64,000 nucleotides of DNA from Hexactinellida sp. DTS-2022. Lineage: Eukaryota; Porifera; Hexactinellida. The stretch is taken from contig JAPNXP010000010.1 of assembly GCA_028753945.1 (NCBI GenBank), positions 4,653,042 through 4,717,041 on the forward strand, given 5' to 3'. Shown here one piece after another: positions 32,803 to 44,354 of this stretch. Numbering within the stretch: the stretch's first letter is position 1; the number at the start of each line of letters is the position of its first letter. A program made the translations under genes and the position numbers. The notes beneath the pieces are model-generated. The model was not told the DNA's origin. It searched no databases and worked only from the letters and a program-made list of their open reading frames with translations.

Positions 32803-34360
32803 CTTAGCCCCACCCGTGACCTTCTTATATAAGGCCTTACTACTACTCCGAACCATGGATTACTTAAAGGCCATTGATTATTAGCTGACATATCTTTATC
32901 TCAATAGCTAGTAATGACAGACCTGAGGAATGCATTATAATTGTATAGGAAGTTAGGAACATGATATCAAGGCATACATAACACCCTTTTGAATTCTGAT
33001 ATATCACCATTTGATTACGTAATCGCTATTTTTCGTGGGAATTATCGTGTTTTTATAACCTGCTTTTAACATAGTTATACGCGTTATAAATGTTCAAAAT
33101 TTGAACATTAGGATGTCCATAACTATTTGAATGAAATATATCGAAATTATAAATGGAATGTTGACACATTCCTCGGTTGCCAGGGAAATGCATATTTCTT
33201 AAAATGAGACACAACTCAAAAACTATCGATCTTATGTAAACTATGCTAGTACTGATCTATCCGCAATAGGTAACTTCCTATTCATTGATAATACATTTTC
33301 TAGGCCTAACTTCAATATTTTTTGAGATAATGAGGTTATTAGTACTTAATTCCTTATATGGTAATACAGTACATATTGGATATACGTAGTGATAATGGTG
33401 GGGACATCTGATTTGTGGCCAAATGATCACTATATCCAATATATCACTATATCCAATATATCACTATATCCAATATATTACTATACCCATTATATCACTA
33501 TATCCACTGTATCACCGCATCTAATATATGACTGTATACATTGTCAATACTTATATTCTGAATAGAATAATCAAATTCCTTATCAAATTCAAGTGGTAAC
33601 GATATTTATACTGTAAAATATGAAATTATGGGGTCCAAGGAAGGTCAAAAAACCAATATTCTTGTGTAATCTGTACACAAATCATCACTATATCCAATAA
33701 TGATATCACTATAACCAACAAAATTTGTATGGGATTTGCTCGGGGACGCACCTACAGCTGCAAAATTATCACTATATCCAATATATCACTATATCCATGA
33801 TCACTATGTCTATTATGTACTGTACACTCATTATCTCAAAAAATATTGAAGTTAGGCCTAGAAAATGTATTAGCAATGAATAGGAAGTTACCTATTGCGG
33901 ATAGATCAGTATTAGCATAGTTTACATAATATTGATAGTTTTTGAGTTATGGCTCATTTAGGAAATATACATTTCCCTGGCAACCGAGGAATGTGTCAAC
34001 ATTCCATTTATAATTTCGATATATTTCATTCAAATAGTTATGGACATCCTCATGTTCAAATTTTGAACATTTACAACGCGTTTAACTATGTTAAAAGCAG
34101 GCTATAAAACACGATAATTCCCACGAAAAATAGCGATTACGTAATCAAATGGTGATATATCAGAATTCAAAAGGGTGTTATGTAGGCCTTGATATCATGT
34201 TCCTAACTTTCTATACAATTATAATGCCTTTCTCAGGTCTGTCAATACTAGCTATTGAGATAAAGATATGTTAACTAATAATCAATGGCCTTTAAGTAAT
34301 CCATGGTCCAGCAAAATCTACTCAGTAGTAAGGTCTTATATAACGAAGGTCACGCCCCAC
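32803..34360. mobile_element. Long inverted-repeat element downstream of Rel
   Basis: Left arm ~32803-33334 and right arm ~33829-34360 are inverse copies. Shared words include GGCCATTGATTATTAG, CAAATGGTGATATATCAG (read on the right arm) and TTTCCCTGGCAACCGAGGAA. The ~490-bp spacer holds two runs of a ~17-bp tandem unit, TATCACTATATCCAATA (33425-33540 and 33685-33800). There is no ORF. It starts ~150 bp past the Rel polyadenylation signal. Confidence 0.8.
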
Positions 34361-34481
34361 CACATATTTGACAAAATAAGCCTCTCAATTTATTGAGTTT
34401 CAGTCCAAATTGAGTCTCAATCTCGCCTAGTCCAAATTGAGACTCATTTTTGGACTAATAGTCCAAATTGAGTCATACTTA

Positions 34482-34656
34482 TATAATAAGTCTGATTAGA
34501 ATATATCATAAACCGATTTTAATAATCATCTAAAACCGGCTCAATCTCCTAATATAGTTTAAATCTCTTAATTTGTAGTGCAACATCAATTATCATGCCT
34601 ATAGTATAAGGACGCGGGATAATACAAATTTCCAATTGATTTGAGACTATACTATA
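34482..34656 (-). repeat. 3' LTR of the gypsy element
   Basis: Near-identical to 42539-42713, with only a handful of differences (for example GTCTGATT versus GTGTGATT). At 175 bp it is a short LTR for this group. The next bases inward are a polypurine tract. Confidence 0.9.
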
Positions 34657-34672
34657 TATCTCCACCCCTATA
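34657..34672 (-). promoter_or_regulatory. Polypurine tract
   Basis: On the minus strand the bases just before the 3' LTR read TAGGGGTGGAGATA, a purine run of the kind that primes plus-strand DNA synthesis. Confidence 0.65.
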
Positions 34673-34688
34673 ATAGCTCGTCCTCGAG

Positions 34689-36134
34689 CTATAGGTAATA
34701 ATCAGCTAGGTATTTCGGTAAACGTCTGTTGCGTTGTGGCCGCTTAATAGGGCTTTCCGTTATGTTTTTCTCACGTAAATCTCTAACTTCCTCGATAACT
34801 TCAGGATTTCTTGGACTTGAAATCAACCGTTTTTCTAAATTTCGACATTCCACAAAAGTGTCATTTACTCTAACATCCTCTAATAAACTCTGTGGTGTAC
34901 TGTTAAGTGATTCGTTAAATGAATGTTCCAGTTGATTATCCAATGAAATGGAGCTTTCTTCCTCTTGTTGCTCTGATCTGATTTCTTCGATTTCTGCAAA
35001 ACTTCTAGCTACTTCAGTTGCTGTGTTCCGTGTAGAATTAAGATCTGAAATACTTTTGTTATTTCGAATCGGATGTCGAGCGCTAGCAATATCCTTTTCC
35101 AGAAAGTTTGATTTCACAGATGGATGTTTGACATGAGGTTGCAATCTGTTTACGTGCACTACTCGAGTCCTGCCATCCGAATGCTGAATTTTGACGTTCA
35201 TGGGCCCCATAACCACAATCACTCTCCATCCTCCTTCCCATCTATCTTTCAACTTAGAATTTACACCCATACGTGGGATCGAAAGCAATACTGGTTTCCC
35301 TACTGTAAACTTTGAACATTCATAAACTTTAGATCCTTTATCATAGTACTCTTTTTGGCCTCGTTGCGCTTCAACTCTGTGTTCTTCAACAAACTCCTTC
35401 AAAGAAGCTAACCTCTGACGTAAAAAACGTTCGTACCCTGACGGTTCATAGCCCCCTAACGGCTCCAAGTGTATTATACTAGGAGGGTCACGTCCAAACA
35501 TTAGCTAAAATGGAGATATCCCCGTAGTTGCGTGTTTTGTTGTTCGATATGTGAATAAGACTAAATGTAAATTTTCTTCCCAATCATAACTTTCTTCAAT
35601 GTAACATCGCAACATTTGCAAAACTGTCCTATTACTGCGTTCAACTAGTGCGTTCCCCTGAGGGTGATATGCAGTTGTGTGAGACTTAATTATTCCAAGA
35701 GACTTACATGTTTCCTTGAGTAAGGCTGACTCGAAATTTCGACCTTGGTCTGAATGAAGAAATTCTGGAATTCCCAGTCTAGCGAACACATCAACCAAAA
35801 TTTTTGTAATAGTTTCGGCTTTTTGATCTTTCATTGGATAACATTCAATCCATTTTGAGAACGCATCTTCCACAACCAGCAAGTATCGGTTTCTATTAAT
35901 ACTGATTGGAACTTCTAATACGTCTACTTGAAGTAATTGCATCGTTCTTCCTACCGGTGTGCTTACCAATGGTGCCTTAGTCGGAAGGGAAAGTTTAGCC
36001 TTCTGACAAGTTTCACAAGATGACACATGTAGCTCCACATCTCGATAAATACCCACCCAGTAGGCCCCCAGTTTCAAGCGATATAAAGTCCTATCGATGC
36101 CCTGATGACCACCATTTTCATGCGCTTGAATCAA
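34689..36134 (-). pseudogene. Gypsy integrase region (in-frame stop)
   Basis: The minus-strand frame begins in the zinc-binding part (HENGGHQG, then SCETCQKAK). It has the DDE core: D in LLQVDVLEVP, D in HSDQGRNFES and E in NALVERSNRT. A stop at about 35502-35504 falls after GISPF; the frame then continues LMFGRDPP into the C-terminal part, which has a chromatin- or DNA-binding-like stretch (VGKPVLLSIPRMG). The tail (from ~35100 down to 34689) is low complexity and ends LPKYLADYYL. Integrase inserts the cDNA copy into host DNA. The premature stop makes this copy defective unless read through. Confidence 0.88.
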
Positions 36135-36140
36135 CAGATC

Positions 36141-36656
36141 TTACTTCATGCATTCAGGAGTAACAATATTTTCATTGTAATCTGAAAAAGCATCCGTCTT
36201 ATAGCTACGAAATAACACCCCGCTATTCAAACTTAACTGTGATTTAATTTGCTTAAATCTTTTCAATGGATTAGTTTTCCATTCTTCTCCACAAAATCTT
36301 TTGTTGATAGGAATAGTTTCAAGTTCGTGTATCACCTTACAAAGTATATGATCATTAAGTTGATGAAATCTTGTATATTCGAGATCTGGAACATTACTTA
36401 TTTCAGTAACAGCAACTTTATCTCCAGGAGTATTTGTCGCCCAATCATCACGAGAGAATTCCCTAACGGAACCATAATTTGTCAATCTAGACAGTGCATC
36501 TGCGTTGTCATTCGAATGTCCAGGTCGATAACTTATCTCAAAATCAAACTCTTGTATGATAAGTGCCCATCGCCACAATTTTCCAATGCTCTTCTGACTA
36601 GATAACCATTCTAACGGTTTGTGATCAGTTAGGATCTGGAAATGCCTCCCTATCAA
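36141..36656 (-). pseudogene. Gypsy RNase H C-terminal part and linker to integrase
   Basis: Reads IGRHFQILTDHKPLEWL and SYRPGHSNDNADALSRL, the last catalytic-domain motifs of Ty3/gypsy RNase H. The upstream half of the domain lies past the foldback insertion (36666-37363). The frame stops just before the integrase start. Confidence 0.88.
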
Positions 36657-36665
36657 ATAATGTCT

Positions 36666-37363
36666 AATAGTCTGGTCGTTGGAAGGTTGAACCTAGAAAA
36701 AATTCATACAAAGCGTATTTTAGTATCACTAGAAGCGGAATTTTTCGTAGAATAACATATCCAAAATCCGCTAAAATCCGTTTTGGGGAAAATATTTTAC
36801 ACGGGTGGCAGTGTCGGCCATCTCATAGTAAATCGCCGACATTTTCGTTGCTAACTTTCTCAAATCAAATCTAATCAACTTATAATCACCATATTTGTAC
36901 TCCGCGTAAAATTTCCAGCAATTTGATATATCACATGACAACATTTGGAGGATTTTTCCATAGCAACGCTGGAATGTATCAAAAATATGTCAGGAATGTG
37001 CGAACATTTCATTCTCAAATTGTGGGCCTATCCAATCTTGTGACCCCTCGTTCAACTCCACTAGTATAATTAAGCACATATCGACCCTCTAAAATGGGAT
37101 TTGACGAGATTTATCTGAAAATCTTCAATTTTAGGTATATCTCGAATAATCTCGTCAAATCCCAGTTAGCTACGAAAATGTCGGCGATTTACTATGAAAT
37201 GGCCGACACTGCCACCCGTGTAAAATATTTTCCCCAAACGGATTTTAGCGGATTTTGGATATGTTATTCTACGAAAAATTCCGCTTCTAGTGATACTAAA
37301 ATACGCTTTGTATGAATTTTTTCTAGGTATGACCCATTTTGGGATTTCAACGACCAGATTATA
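36666..37363. mobile_element. Foldback element in RNase H, copy 2
   Basis: About 700 bp with arms that are inverse copies over more than 150 bp (TCATACAAAGCGTATTTTAG near 36700 against its inverse near 37300). Outer ends carry TCTGGTCGTTG in inverse orientation. It interrupts RNase H between LKRF and RHYLIGRHFQ. It shares the core TTCCATAGCAACGCTGGAAT with the 28612 and 40947 copies. Confidence 0.85.
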
Positions 37364-37370
37364 AACCGTT

Positions 37371-38705
37371 TTAAGGATTCTACAATAGCTAGACACTCTA
37401 GCTCTATTGTACTATATCGGGACTCGGCATTTCTTAAGGCTCTACTAAAATAAGCTACAGCATGTCCTTCCTGCTCTAATACCGCCCCTAAGCCTACGCT
37501 GCTTGCATCTGTGCATAAAGTGAAAGTCCTTTTGAAATCTGGACATAACAACACAGGATATGATGCCAATAACCCTTTGAGTTTTAAAAACGCTTCTTCT
37601 TCTTTACCTCCCCACGAAAAGATTACGTCCTTTCCCAATTAGTGATTTAGAGGATCTGCTATTGATGCAAAATTTTGTATGTATCTCCTGTAGTAACTAG
37701 CTAACCCTAAAAACTGCTTTACTTCCTTTTGGCATGTCGGCCTAGGCCAGTTCTTCACACTCTCAATTTTGAAGGATTTGGTGACATTCCTGCTCCTGAA
37801 AATCGATGACCTAAATAATTCACAAACTTCTTTCCGATTTCACACTTCTTTCCCCGCAGAGTCAAGTTAAAGCTGCGAAGTCTTGCAAATACTTCATGCA
37901 AAGCTGTCCGGTGGGACGGTATATCCTTGGAAAATATCAAGATGTCGTCGATGAAATTATCGCTGCAGTATTCTAGCCCCTGTAGTACTTGATCCATAGT
38001 ACGTTGAAATGCGCTTGGTCCACCTGTTAAACCAAAAGGTAGAACGTTAAATTCATAAAGACCTAGACCAGGACCAGGCGAAAAGGCTGTTTTTTCACGG
38101 TCGCATTCAGCAATAGGAATCTGCCAATATCCTGAATTTAAATCAAGTTTAGAAAAGTATTTCATACCACTCAGTTTATCTTGCACCTGGTCAGGCAGCG
38201 GAAGAGGATACGCATCTTTATGTGTTAACTTATTTAGGCTCCGATAGTCTATACAAAAACGGACTGTTCCATCCTTCTTTCCCACCATTACTGGAGGCGC
38301 AAGCCAAGGGCTGTTTGAAATCCGAATTACATCTCTCTCGCACATTTCCTTCACTTGTGATTGAACTTCTTGATGATATGCCTGCGGTACCAATCTTGGC
38401 GGGACTTTGACCGGGTTTGAATTAGCTGTTCTAATTCTGGTTTCTTTCACCTTTGCAACACCAGGTATTGAACTAAAAAGATCCTTATAGATCTCCACTA
38501 TATCAAGGAACTCTGCATCACATTCCGGGAGATCAATAGTTGGAGGACGAATGTAATCAGGGACAGCACCATGGCACTCCCAATCCTCATCAGGAGCATC
38601 TCCGCCATCAGAGATAAAATTTGCATACATCTCAGGATAAGGTTTAGACTTTCCGTGATTGTGACATAAAATAGTAGATAATTTCAAATTGTTGTTTGCG
38701 TTCAC
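37371..38705 (-). pseudogene. Gypsy reverse transcriptase and N-terminal RNase H
   Basis: The minus-strand frame 38705-37755 has FCIDYRSLNKLT, YFSKLDLNSGYWQI, VLPFGLTGGPSAFQ and the catalytic box FIDD (a variant of YxDD) in CSDNFIDDILIFSKD. After a frameshift near 37755 the thumb continues ([13 protein letters not shown]) to a stop after ADPLNH (~37640). RNase H then begins with FTLCTDASSVGLGAVL and TIELECLAIVESLKRF before the foldback insertion. Reverse transcriptase copies the element's RNA into DNA. Several lesions make it inactive. Confidence 0.9.
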
Positions 38706-38710
38706 TACTC

Positions 38711-39109
38711 CTAGTTCCGGGCCTGATATCGCTTAGAACTAAAATCTAGAGCCACACGATGAAGAACCAAGAAATCGACTCCTAATATACAACTTTCAAT
38801 CAATGAGGATACTACGACAAATCTTTGAGAGCAACAAAACTTTCCAATCTTAATCGGAAGATCAACCTCGCCAATTGAATCCATTCGATTCCCTGAAGCA
38901 GTTAATATAACTTGCTTCGCAGAATCTAACGCCACTTGTGATCCGCGCTCCAGGAAATTTTGATCAATTAAGCTAACCGTAGATCCACTATCAAGCATAG
39001 CATTGCAAACTTTGCCCCCGACTACTATGCGAACGTATAGAGACTCCATAGGCTTGTACAGAGCGACATTCCCTAAAACCAATCGAATTGTTGATTGAGC
39101 CATATTCAA
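38711..39109 (-). pseudogene. Gypsy aspartic protease region
   Basis: 132 codons with the catalytic motif MLDSGSTVSLID (D-S-G), the flap region and a downstream ILGVDFL motif, as in retroviral-type proteases that process Gag-Pol. It overlaps the end of the gag frame by a few bases, which suggests frameshift or reinitiation for Pol expression. This part itself shows no lesion. Confidence 0.85.
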
Positions 39110-40462
39110 AACTTCTGGGATCCCATCTCAGCTCTCCCGATGGGTCCCTTGTAGTTTAAATTTCTACCAACCGGGGATTCATTACAATTTCTTGAAATAT
39201 GTCCCCATTTTTCACAATTGTAACATTGAATCTTTCGTTTCACTTTACTTTTGTTCGGACATTCTCTGATTCGATGACCTTCGCCCCCACATTCATAACA
39301 AATCAATTTTCTTTGTCTCTCGAATCCATAAGAGCGCCGACTTCTGTAATCTCCCCGTACTGCGCAAGCAAACTTCTCCTCCCCTGAAGTATCGATCAGC
39401 GACAATTGATTCTGGATCGACTTTACAGCATCATCCAATGCTGATTTAGTCACTAGAGTCTTCCCCTCTTCTTCCTCCGTTCGATCTTGTTTTTGTTTCA
39501 CGATGGCAACATTATCCCGATGGTTATCAGCAAGGTCACTTTCCAATCGAATTAAAATTTGCGTTCTTTTCATAGCTGCATCCGACGTTTTAATGTCCGG
39601 AGAGGTTCGAATATTCTCGTAGATAGCCTTAGGAAGGCCACGAATGTATTGTTCGAACAAAAGTAGTTCCTTCGCCTCTTCTGCAATCTGTGGAAACGCC
39701 TTGTTCAGTAATCTCTTCAATTCAAACAAGTACTTCTGAGGTCTTTCGCCAGGAAATATCGTCCGACCATGGAATTCACTCAATGATGTGAATGTTATAT
39801 CCTCTCGTTTAAAAGCGCTTAGTAGTTTTCCTTTAACAGTGCCATAATGTTTTCTTTCGTCTGTGTTAATGTTTTGTAAACTTGAAGTGCTTCGCCCCTC
39901 AAACAGGTTGCGATCATAAGAACTTTCTTATCTTCAGCCAGGGACTTCTTTAATATAGGGACTGTAAACTTCGTTTTACGGTAAAATTAGCGTAGGCCTA
40001 AAACAGTATTGTTACTTATTGATATCCCGTAATCCGCTAATGCTAGACACAGGAAATGTATTATTGTCGTATAGGAAGTCATATTTTGGGAGTCCAACGG
40101 TAATATTGGTTTATCGAAAATATTTGTGGAATGTAAGTTTTTCGATTTTCACACCCTTCCATATATGGTAATATTGTTAAAATGTCGAGATTACTTAACT
40201 TTATACATATGAAATGTATCATTTTCGTACAGGAAATCATATTTTGGGAGTCCAACGGTCATATTGATTTATCGAAAATATTTGTGGAATGTAAGTTATG
40301 CGATTCTCACACCTTTCCACATATGGTAATATTGTTAAAATCTCGAGATTAGTTAGTTTTATACATATGAAATATATTTATGGCGAATGGGAAATGGGAA
40401 TTCATATTTAGGGACCCAGTAGATCACATTGATTTACCTAAGGCGTTCCCCTTAGCCTATAT

Positions 40463-40910
40463 TATTATTTTGGCACTCTCCACAGGAGGATTGCCCCGAC
40501 CCTGTTTTGTAGTTTAGCTAATTCTTACCTATCAGATATCTGTCATTATGTTGTTTATTAAAAGACAACAAGGCTGGATTCGGTTAACCGGTTAACCATT
40601 GCTGACATCGGTTAACGGTTAGAGATTGTATTAACCTAGCCGGTCTGTTGAATAACAGCAGAGTTATTGGGAAATTAATGTATAAAATATTAAAAATTTT
40701 TGAATTTTATCAGAATATGTAGTCCTAAATCCATTTCTCATCACCACTTAATACATTTTATTGGACAACATTGATTTAAATATAGATTTGAAAGAAAGTT
40801 ATCAACATTTTTTAATAAACAACATAATGACAGATATCTGATATGTAAGTATTAGCTAAACTACAAAACAGGGTCGGGGCAATCCTCATGTGGAGAGTGC
40901 CAAAATAATA
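40463..40910. mobile_element. Inverted-repeat element inside the hAT-like element
   Basis: Ends TATTATTTTGGCACTCTCCA and TGGAGAGTGCCAAAATAATA are inverse, and the match runs ~95 bp on each side with a few differences. The centre contains GGATTCGGTTAACCGGTTAA, a palindromic word also found near 43200 and 43890. No ORF. Confidence 0.8.
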
Positions 40911-40946
40911 GTATAGGCTAATTGTGCAGCGGCACAACCATATAAT

Positions 40947-41828
40947 TGTTCATTTTTTTGATAAAAGCACCAAAATTTGTACACATGTACTTTGATGTAG
41001 TGCGAACATTTTTGGATATTGAGGCAATTGAAAGAGTATCCATATCGGCCATGACAGCTCGCCAAAGTAACCACGTCCGATAGTGTTCGCCGGACGTGTT
41101 TCCCATAAAAACTTGTTCAAATTAAGTTATATCGTCTTTCTATTGTTGAATTCGGTTTCGAAGTGAAATTTCCGAAAATTTGATATATCACATGACCATA
41201 TTTGGAAGAATTTTTCCATAGCAACGCTGGAATGTATCAGGAATGTGTCAAAAATTCCTTTCTCCAATTGTGTCCTTACCCAATCGAGTGACCCCTCTTT
41301 CGACTCCACTCAACTACCTGAGTATACTTATGCACACACCGACCCTGTAAAACGTGATTTGATAAAATTATTCAATATTCACCGTGATTTACCATAAATA
41401 TCGAATAATTTTATCAAATCACGTTTTACAGAGTCGTATGTGCATAAGTATACTCAGGTAGTTGAGTGGAGTCGAAAGAGGGGTCACTCGATCGGGTAAG
41501 GACACAATTGGAGAAAGGAATTTTTGACACATTCCTGATACATTCCAGCGTTGCTATGGAAAAATTCTTCCAAATATGGTCATGTGATATATCAAATTAT
41601 CGGAAATTTACTTCGAAACCGAATTCAACAATAAAAAGACGATATAACTTAATTTGAACAAGTTTTTATGGGAAACACGTCCGGCGAACACTATCGGACG
41701 TGGTTACTTTGGCGAGCTGTCATGGCCGATATAGACACTCTTTCAATTGCCTCAATATCCAAAAATGTTCGCACTACATCAAAGTACATGTGTACAAATT
41801 TTGGTGCTTTTATCAAAAAAATGAACAA
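40947..41828. mobile_element. Near-perfect palindrome, foldback copy 3
   Basis: Two arms of ~435 bp (about 40947-41385 and 41393-41828) are inverse copies with few differences and almost no spacer (centre ~41389). They contain the core ATTCCAGCGTTGCTATGG shared with 28612-29412 and 36666-37363. Frames such as MGNTSGEHYRTWLLW occur in both arms only because of the symmetry. Confidence 0.85.
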
Positions 41829-42521
41829 TCTTGTGAAATTTTATGTCGATGACGCTGGACTATAAGGGGAAAGCCTTAGGTAAATCAATGTGATCTACTG
41901 AGTCCCTAAAATGGAATTCCCATTTCCCATTCGCCAATGATAAATTTCATATGTATAAAACTAACTAATCTCGAGATTTTAACAATATTACCATATATGG
42001 AAAGGTGTGAGAATCGCATAACTTACATTCCACAAATATTTTCGATAAACCAATATGACCGTTGGACTCCCAAAATATGATTTCCTGTACGCAAATGATA
42101 CATTTCATATGTATAAAGTTAAGTAATCTCGAGATTTTAACAATATTACTATATATGGAAAGGTGTGATCATCGCATAACTTACATTCCACAGATATTTT
42201 CGAAAAACCAATATGACCGTTGGACTCCCAAAATATGACTTCCTATACGACAATAATACATTTCCTGTGTCTAGCATTAGCGGATTACGGGATATCAATA
42301 AGTAACAATACTGTTTTAGGCCTACGCTAATTTGACCGTAAAACGAAGTTTACAGTCCCTATATTAAAGAAGTCCCTGCTTCAGCCCATTCATTTGCTAA
42401 AGAGCTTATCTCAAAGTTGTCGAGAAATTCTTCAAAATCTCCGCTCTCAAACTTTTCGATCTGAACTAAATTACTCGCCATTTGAAACAATAAAACCACT
42501 GTATGATAACCACCTATCAAA

Positions 42522-42537
42522 CCACTCTCTGCTGCCA
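42522..42537 (-). promoter_or_regulatory. Primer-binding site
   Basis: On the minus strand, TGGCAGCAGAGAGTGG follows the 5' LTR by about 2 bases. It resembles the complement of the 3' end of initiator methionine tRNA (TGGTAGCAGAGGATGG) with three differences, a primer used by many gypsy elements. Confidence 0.6.
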
Positions 42538-42538
42538 A

Positions 42539-42713
42539 TATAATAAGTGTGATTAGTATATATCATAAACCGAATTTAATAATCATCTAAAACCGGCTCA
42601 ATCTCCTAATATAGTTTAAATCTCTTAATTTGTAGTGCAACATTAATTATCATGCCTATAGTATAAGGACGCGGGATAATACAAATTTACAATTGATTTG
42701 AGACTATACTATA
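42539..42713 (-). repeat. 5' LTR of the gypsy element
   Basis: Near-identical partner of 34482-34656. The few differences suggest a moderately recent insertion. The flanking ACTTAT on the outer side matches the other end. Confidence 0.9.
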
Positions 42714-43268
42714 CTTATAGAAAATGTTTAACTTAATATTATGGGTTGTTAAAAATTAATTATATCCCAGGTCGAATCCAGTTATTTGTTCACTTCTAAA
42801 TGTGAATACTAGGTAAACAAGTATGCTGAATACGAATTTACACTCACAAATTTCTATTATGCCTAGTTGTTGTTATTGACAATATAGGTAAACAAAATTT
42901 GTAAAATATTAGAATTTACCTAGAGACTAGAGTCACTAGACGGTTATTTTAAGTAATTGCATATGCTAAATACGAATTTAGATTATCTACTTGCAAATAA
43001 GGGCTGTTTGTTGTTAAAAGACACTTAGTGACACTTGTATTTGAGATACGTACTAATTTCTAAGCCACATACTGTATAGCGTCAGGTGGGAGGAGTCGAC
43101 CCCACCCTCAAGTCATGGGGAGGGGAGAGAGAGTATTTTCTTGTTCCCAATATTTTATTCAATGGAAAATTCTGGGGCTACGGTAACGATTCAATTTCTC
43201 GCCACGGTTAACCGGTTAACCGCCCATGCTGATCAACACAGTAGAACATTATTTATACTACATAATTA
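42714..43268. other. No gene; dispersed repeat debris
   Basis: AT-rich. The word GTAAACAAGTATGCTGAATACGAA matches in inverse orientation sequence near 52840, so part is a dispersed repeat; it is too eroded to bound. GGTTAACCGGTTAACCG near 43205 is shared with 40590. Confidence 0.4.
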
Positions 43269-43818
43269 CAGTGCTGCCAACCTAAAATATCCCAAAAGTG
43301 GGACCTGTGGCGGGAGATTCATCTAAAATCGGGAGGTAGATACTCTAAAAGCGGGAGAAAAAGCGGGAGGTCAGTATTTTAGTTAAATTAGCAAGAATCC
43401 TGAATAAAAGGCATTATAAAAACATTTCTCTACCTATCAATTAGTTTCTACCCTCCATATTGAAATATAAGGTATCAGTGAGCATTTTATTATTATTATA
43501 AAATATATAAATAAATAAAAATTTCCTAAATGATGTGTTATAAAAATTTCCTAAATGATGTGTCAGAATGGAAATTGGAAATACAAGATAATATACAGAA
43601 TTATGGTATTTTAAAAGAGACAAATGTTTCTGGGGTTAGAGTAAATTAATTAAGTGAAGACTTCTAAAATATATTGCTTGTAATTATAAAATTCAGATTC
43701 TAATATTTACATATACAATCATCCAAAAAGTGGGAGGTTTGAGAGGGGAGGCGGGAGAGCGGGAGGAAACATCAAAAATCGGGACCTCCCGCCGAAAGCG
43801 GGAGGGTTGGCAGCACTG
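43269..43818. mobile_element. hAT-like MITE with GCGGGAG repeats
   Basis: Left end CAGTGCTGCCAACC and right end GGTTGGCAGCACTG are exact inverses. Near both ends, GCGGGAGG and ATCGGGA words are repeated. The interior is AT-rich. No clean 8-bp duplication was seen. Confidence 0.8.
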
Positions 43819-44354
43819 AATTAGTAAGGTTCAGCTTTGCTTTTATTCCTTACTACTGCTACATTTCGTCCTTCAGAAAATATTAAATCAAGCCTGGATT
43901 CGGTTAACCGCCGCTAATACCGGTTAACTATTAAAATTATAAGTACAATCTTTGGATAAAAGTGTGAATTTGCACGCATTTTGTTCAGAATATAATAATT
44001 GTTTATCTTATTACCCATAGTAACACGAAATATTTTGGTGACAACAGTGTAGAAGTAACCTGAAGTGATAAACTTGTACGCATGTTAATGCTATTTAGTA
44101 ATTGATACTAGGCTTCAATTTACTCAATTTACTAGGCTTGTGCTCTTTTTCGTAATGGATGCAATTGCGTCCACAGCTCAGTCAAATGTAATCATATTAG
44201 TTAGTCAATATGTGTTACTATGCTATTTCTTTTTCAGTCGTTACATAGAACCATAGCCTACTAAACATAAGGCCATTTCACTGAGCCAAATGCGCCTGGA
44301 CCAGGGATAAGATGAAGGCGATTTTCTTGTATACCCATAATGTAAATATACATA

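Larger units (their letters stand above)
39940..42378. mobile_element. hAT-like element in gypsy gag, with nested palindromes
   Basis: A perfect 8-bp duplication, CTTCAGCC, flanks it (39932-39939 and 42379-42386). Ends are AGGGACTTCTTTAATATAG and its inverse. The terminal inverted repeats run ~500 bp (39940-40460 and 41880-42378). Inside sit another inverted-repeat element (40463-40910) and a long palindrome (40947-41828). No transposase is present. A truncated copy lies at 20895-21260. Confidence 0.9.
39106..42481 (-). pseudogene. Gypsy gag, split by a hAT-like insertion
   Basis: The first ~32 codons (from ATG at 42481 down to 42387) start MASNLVQIEKFESGDFEEF. The frame resumes after the 39940-42378 element at ...EDKKVLMIATCLRGEAL. 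It has a frameshift near 39845 and runs to 39106. The C-terminal part has two zinc knuckles of CCHC type, CYECGGEGHRIREC and CYNCEKWGHISRNC, which bind the element's RNA. Gag forms the virus-like particle. The insertion plus frameshift inactivate it. Confidence 0.85.
34482..42713 (-). mobile_element. Ty3/gypsy LTR retrotransposon, disrupted
   Basis: Two ~175-bp LTRs bound the element (34482-34656 and 42539-42713). The word ACTTAT flanks the outer edges on both sides, a plausible target duplication. Read on the minus strand the order is LTR, primer site, gag, protease, RT, RNase H, integrase, polypurine tract, LTR. Protease-RT-RNaseH-integrase order defines the Ty3/gypsy group. There is no envelope. 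Gag is split by a 2.4-kb hAT-like element and RNase H by a foldback element. Stops and frameshifts are also present, so it is inactive. Confidence 0.93.

Noticed and set aside
34729-35315. Plus-strand frames opposite the gypsy integrase tail
   Set aside because: Shadows of the minus-strand integrase region.
40918-41865. Frames such as MGNTSGEHYRTWLLW and MEKFFQIW in both arms
   Set aside because: They occur symmetrically in a palindrome, have no recognisable family and end at arm boundaries.
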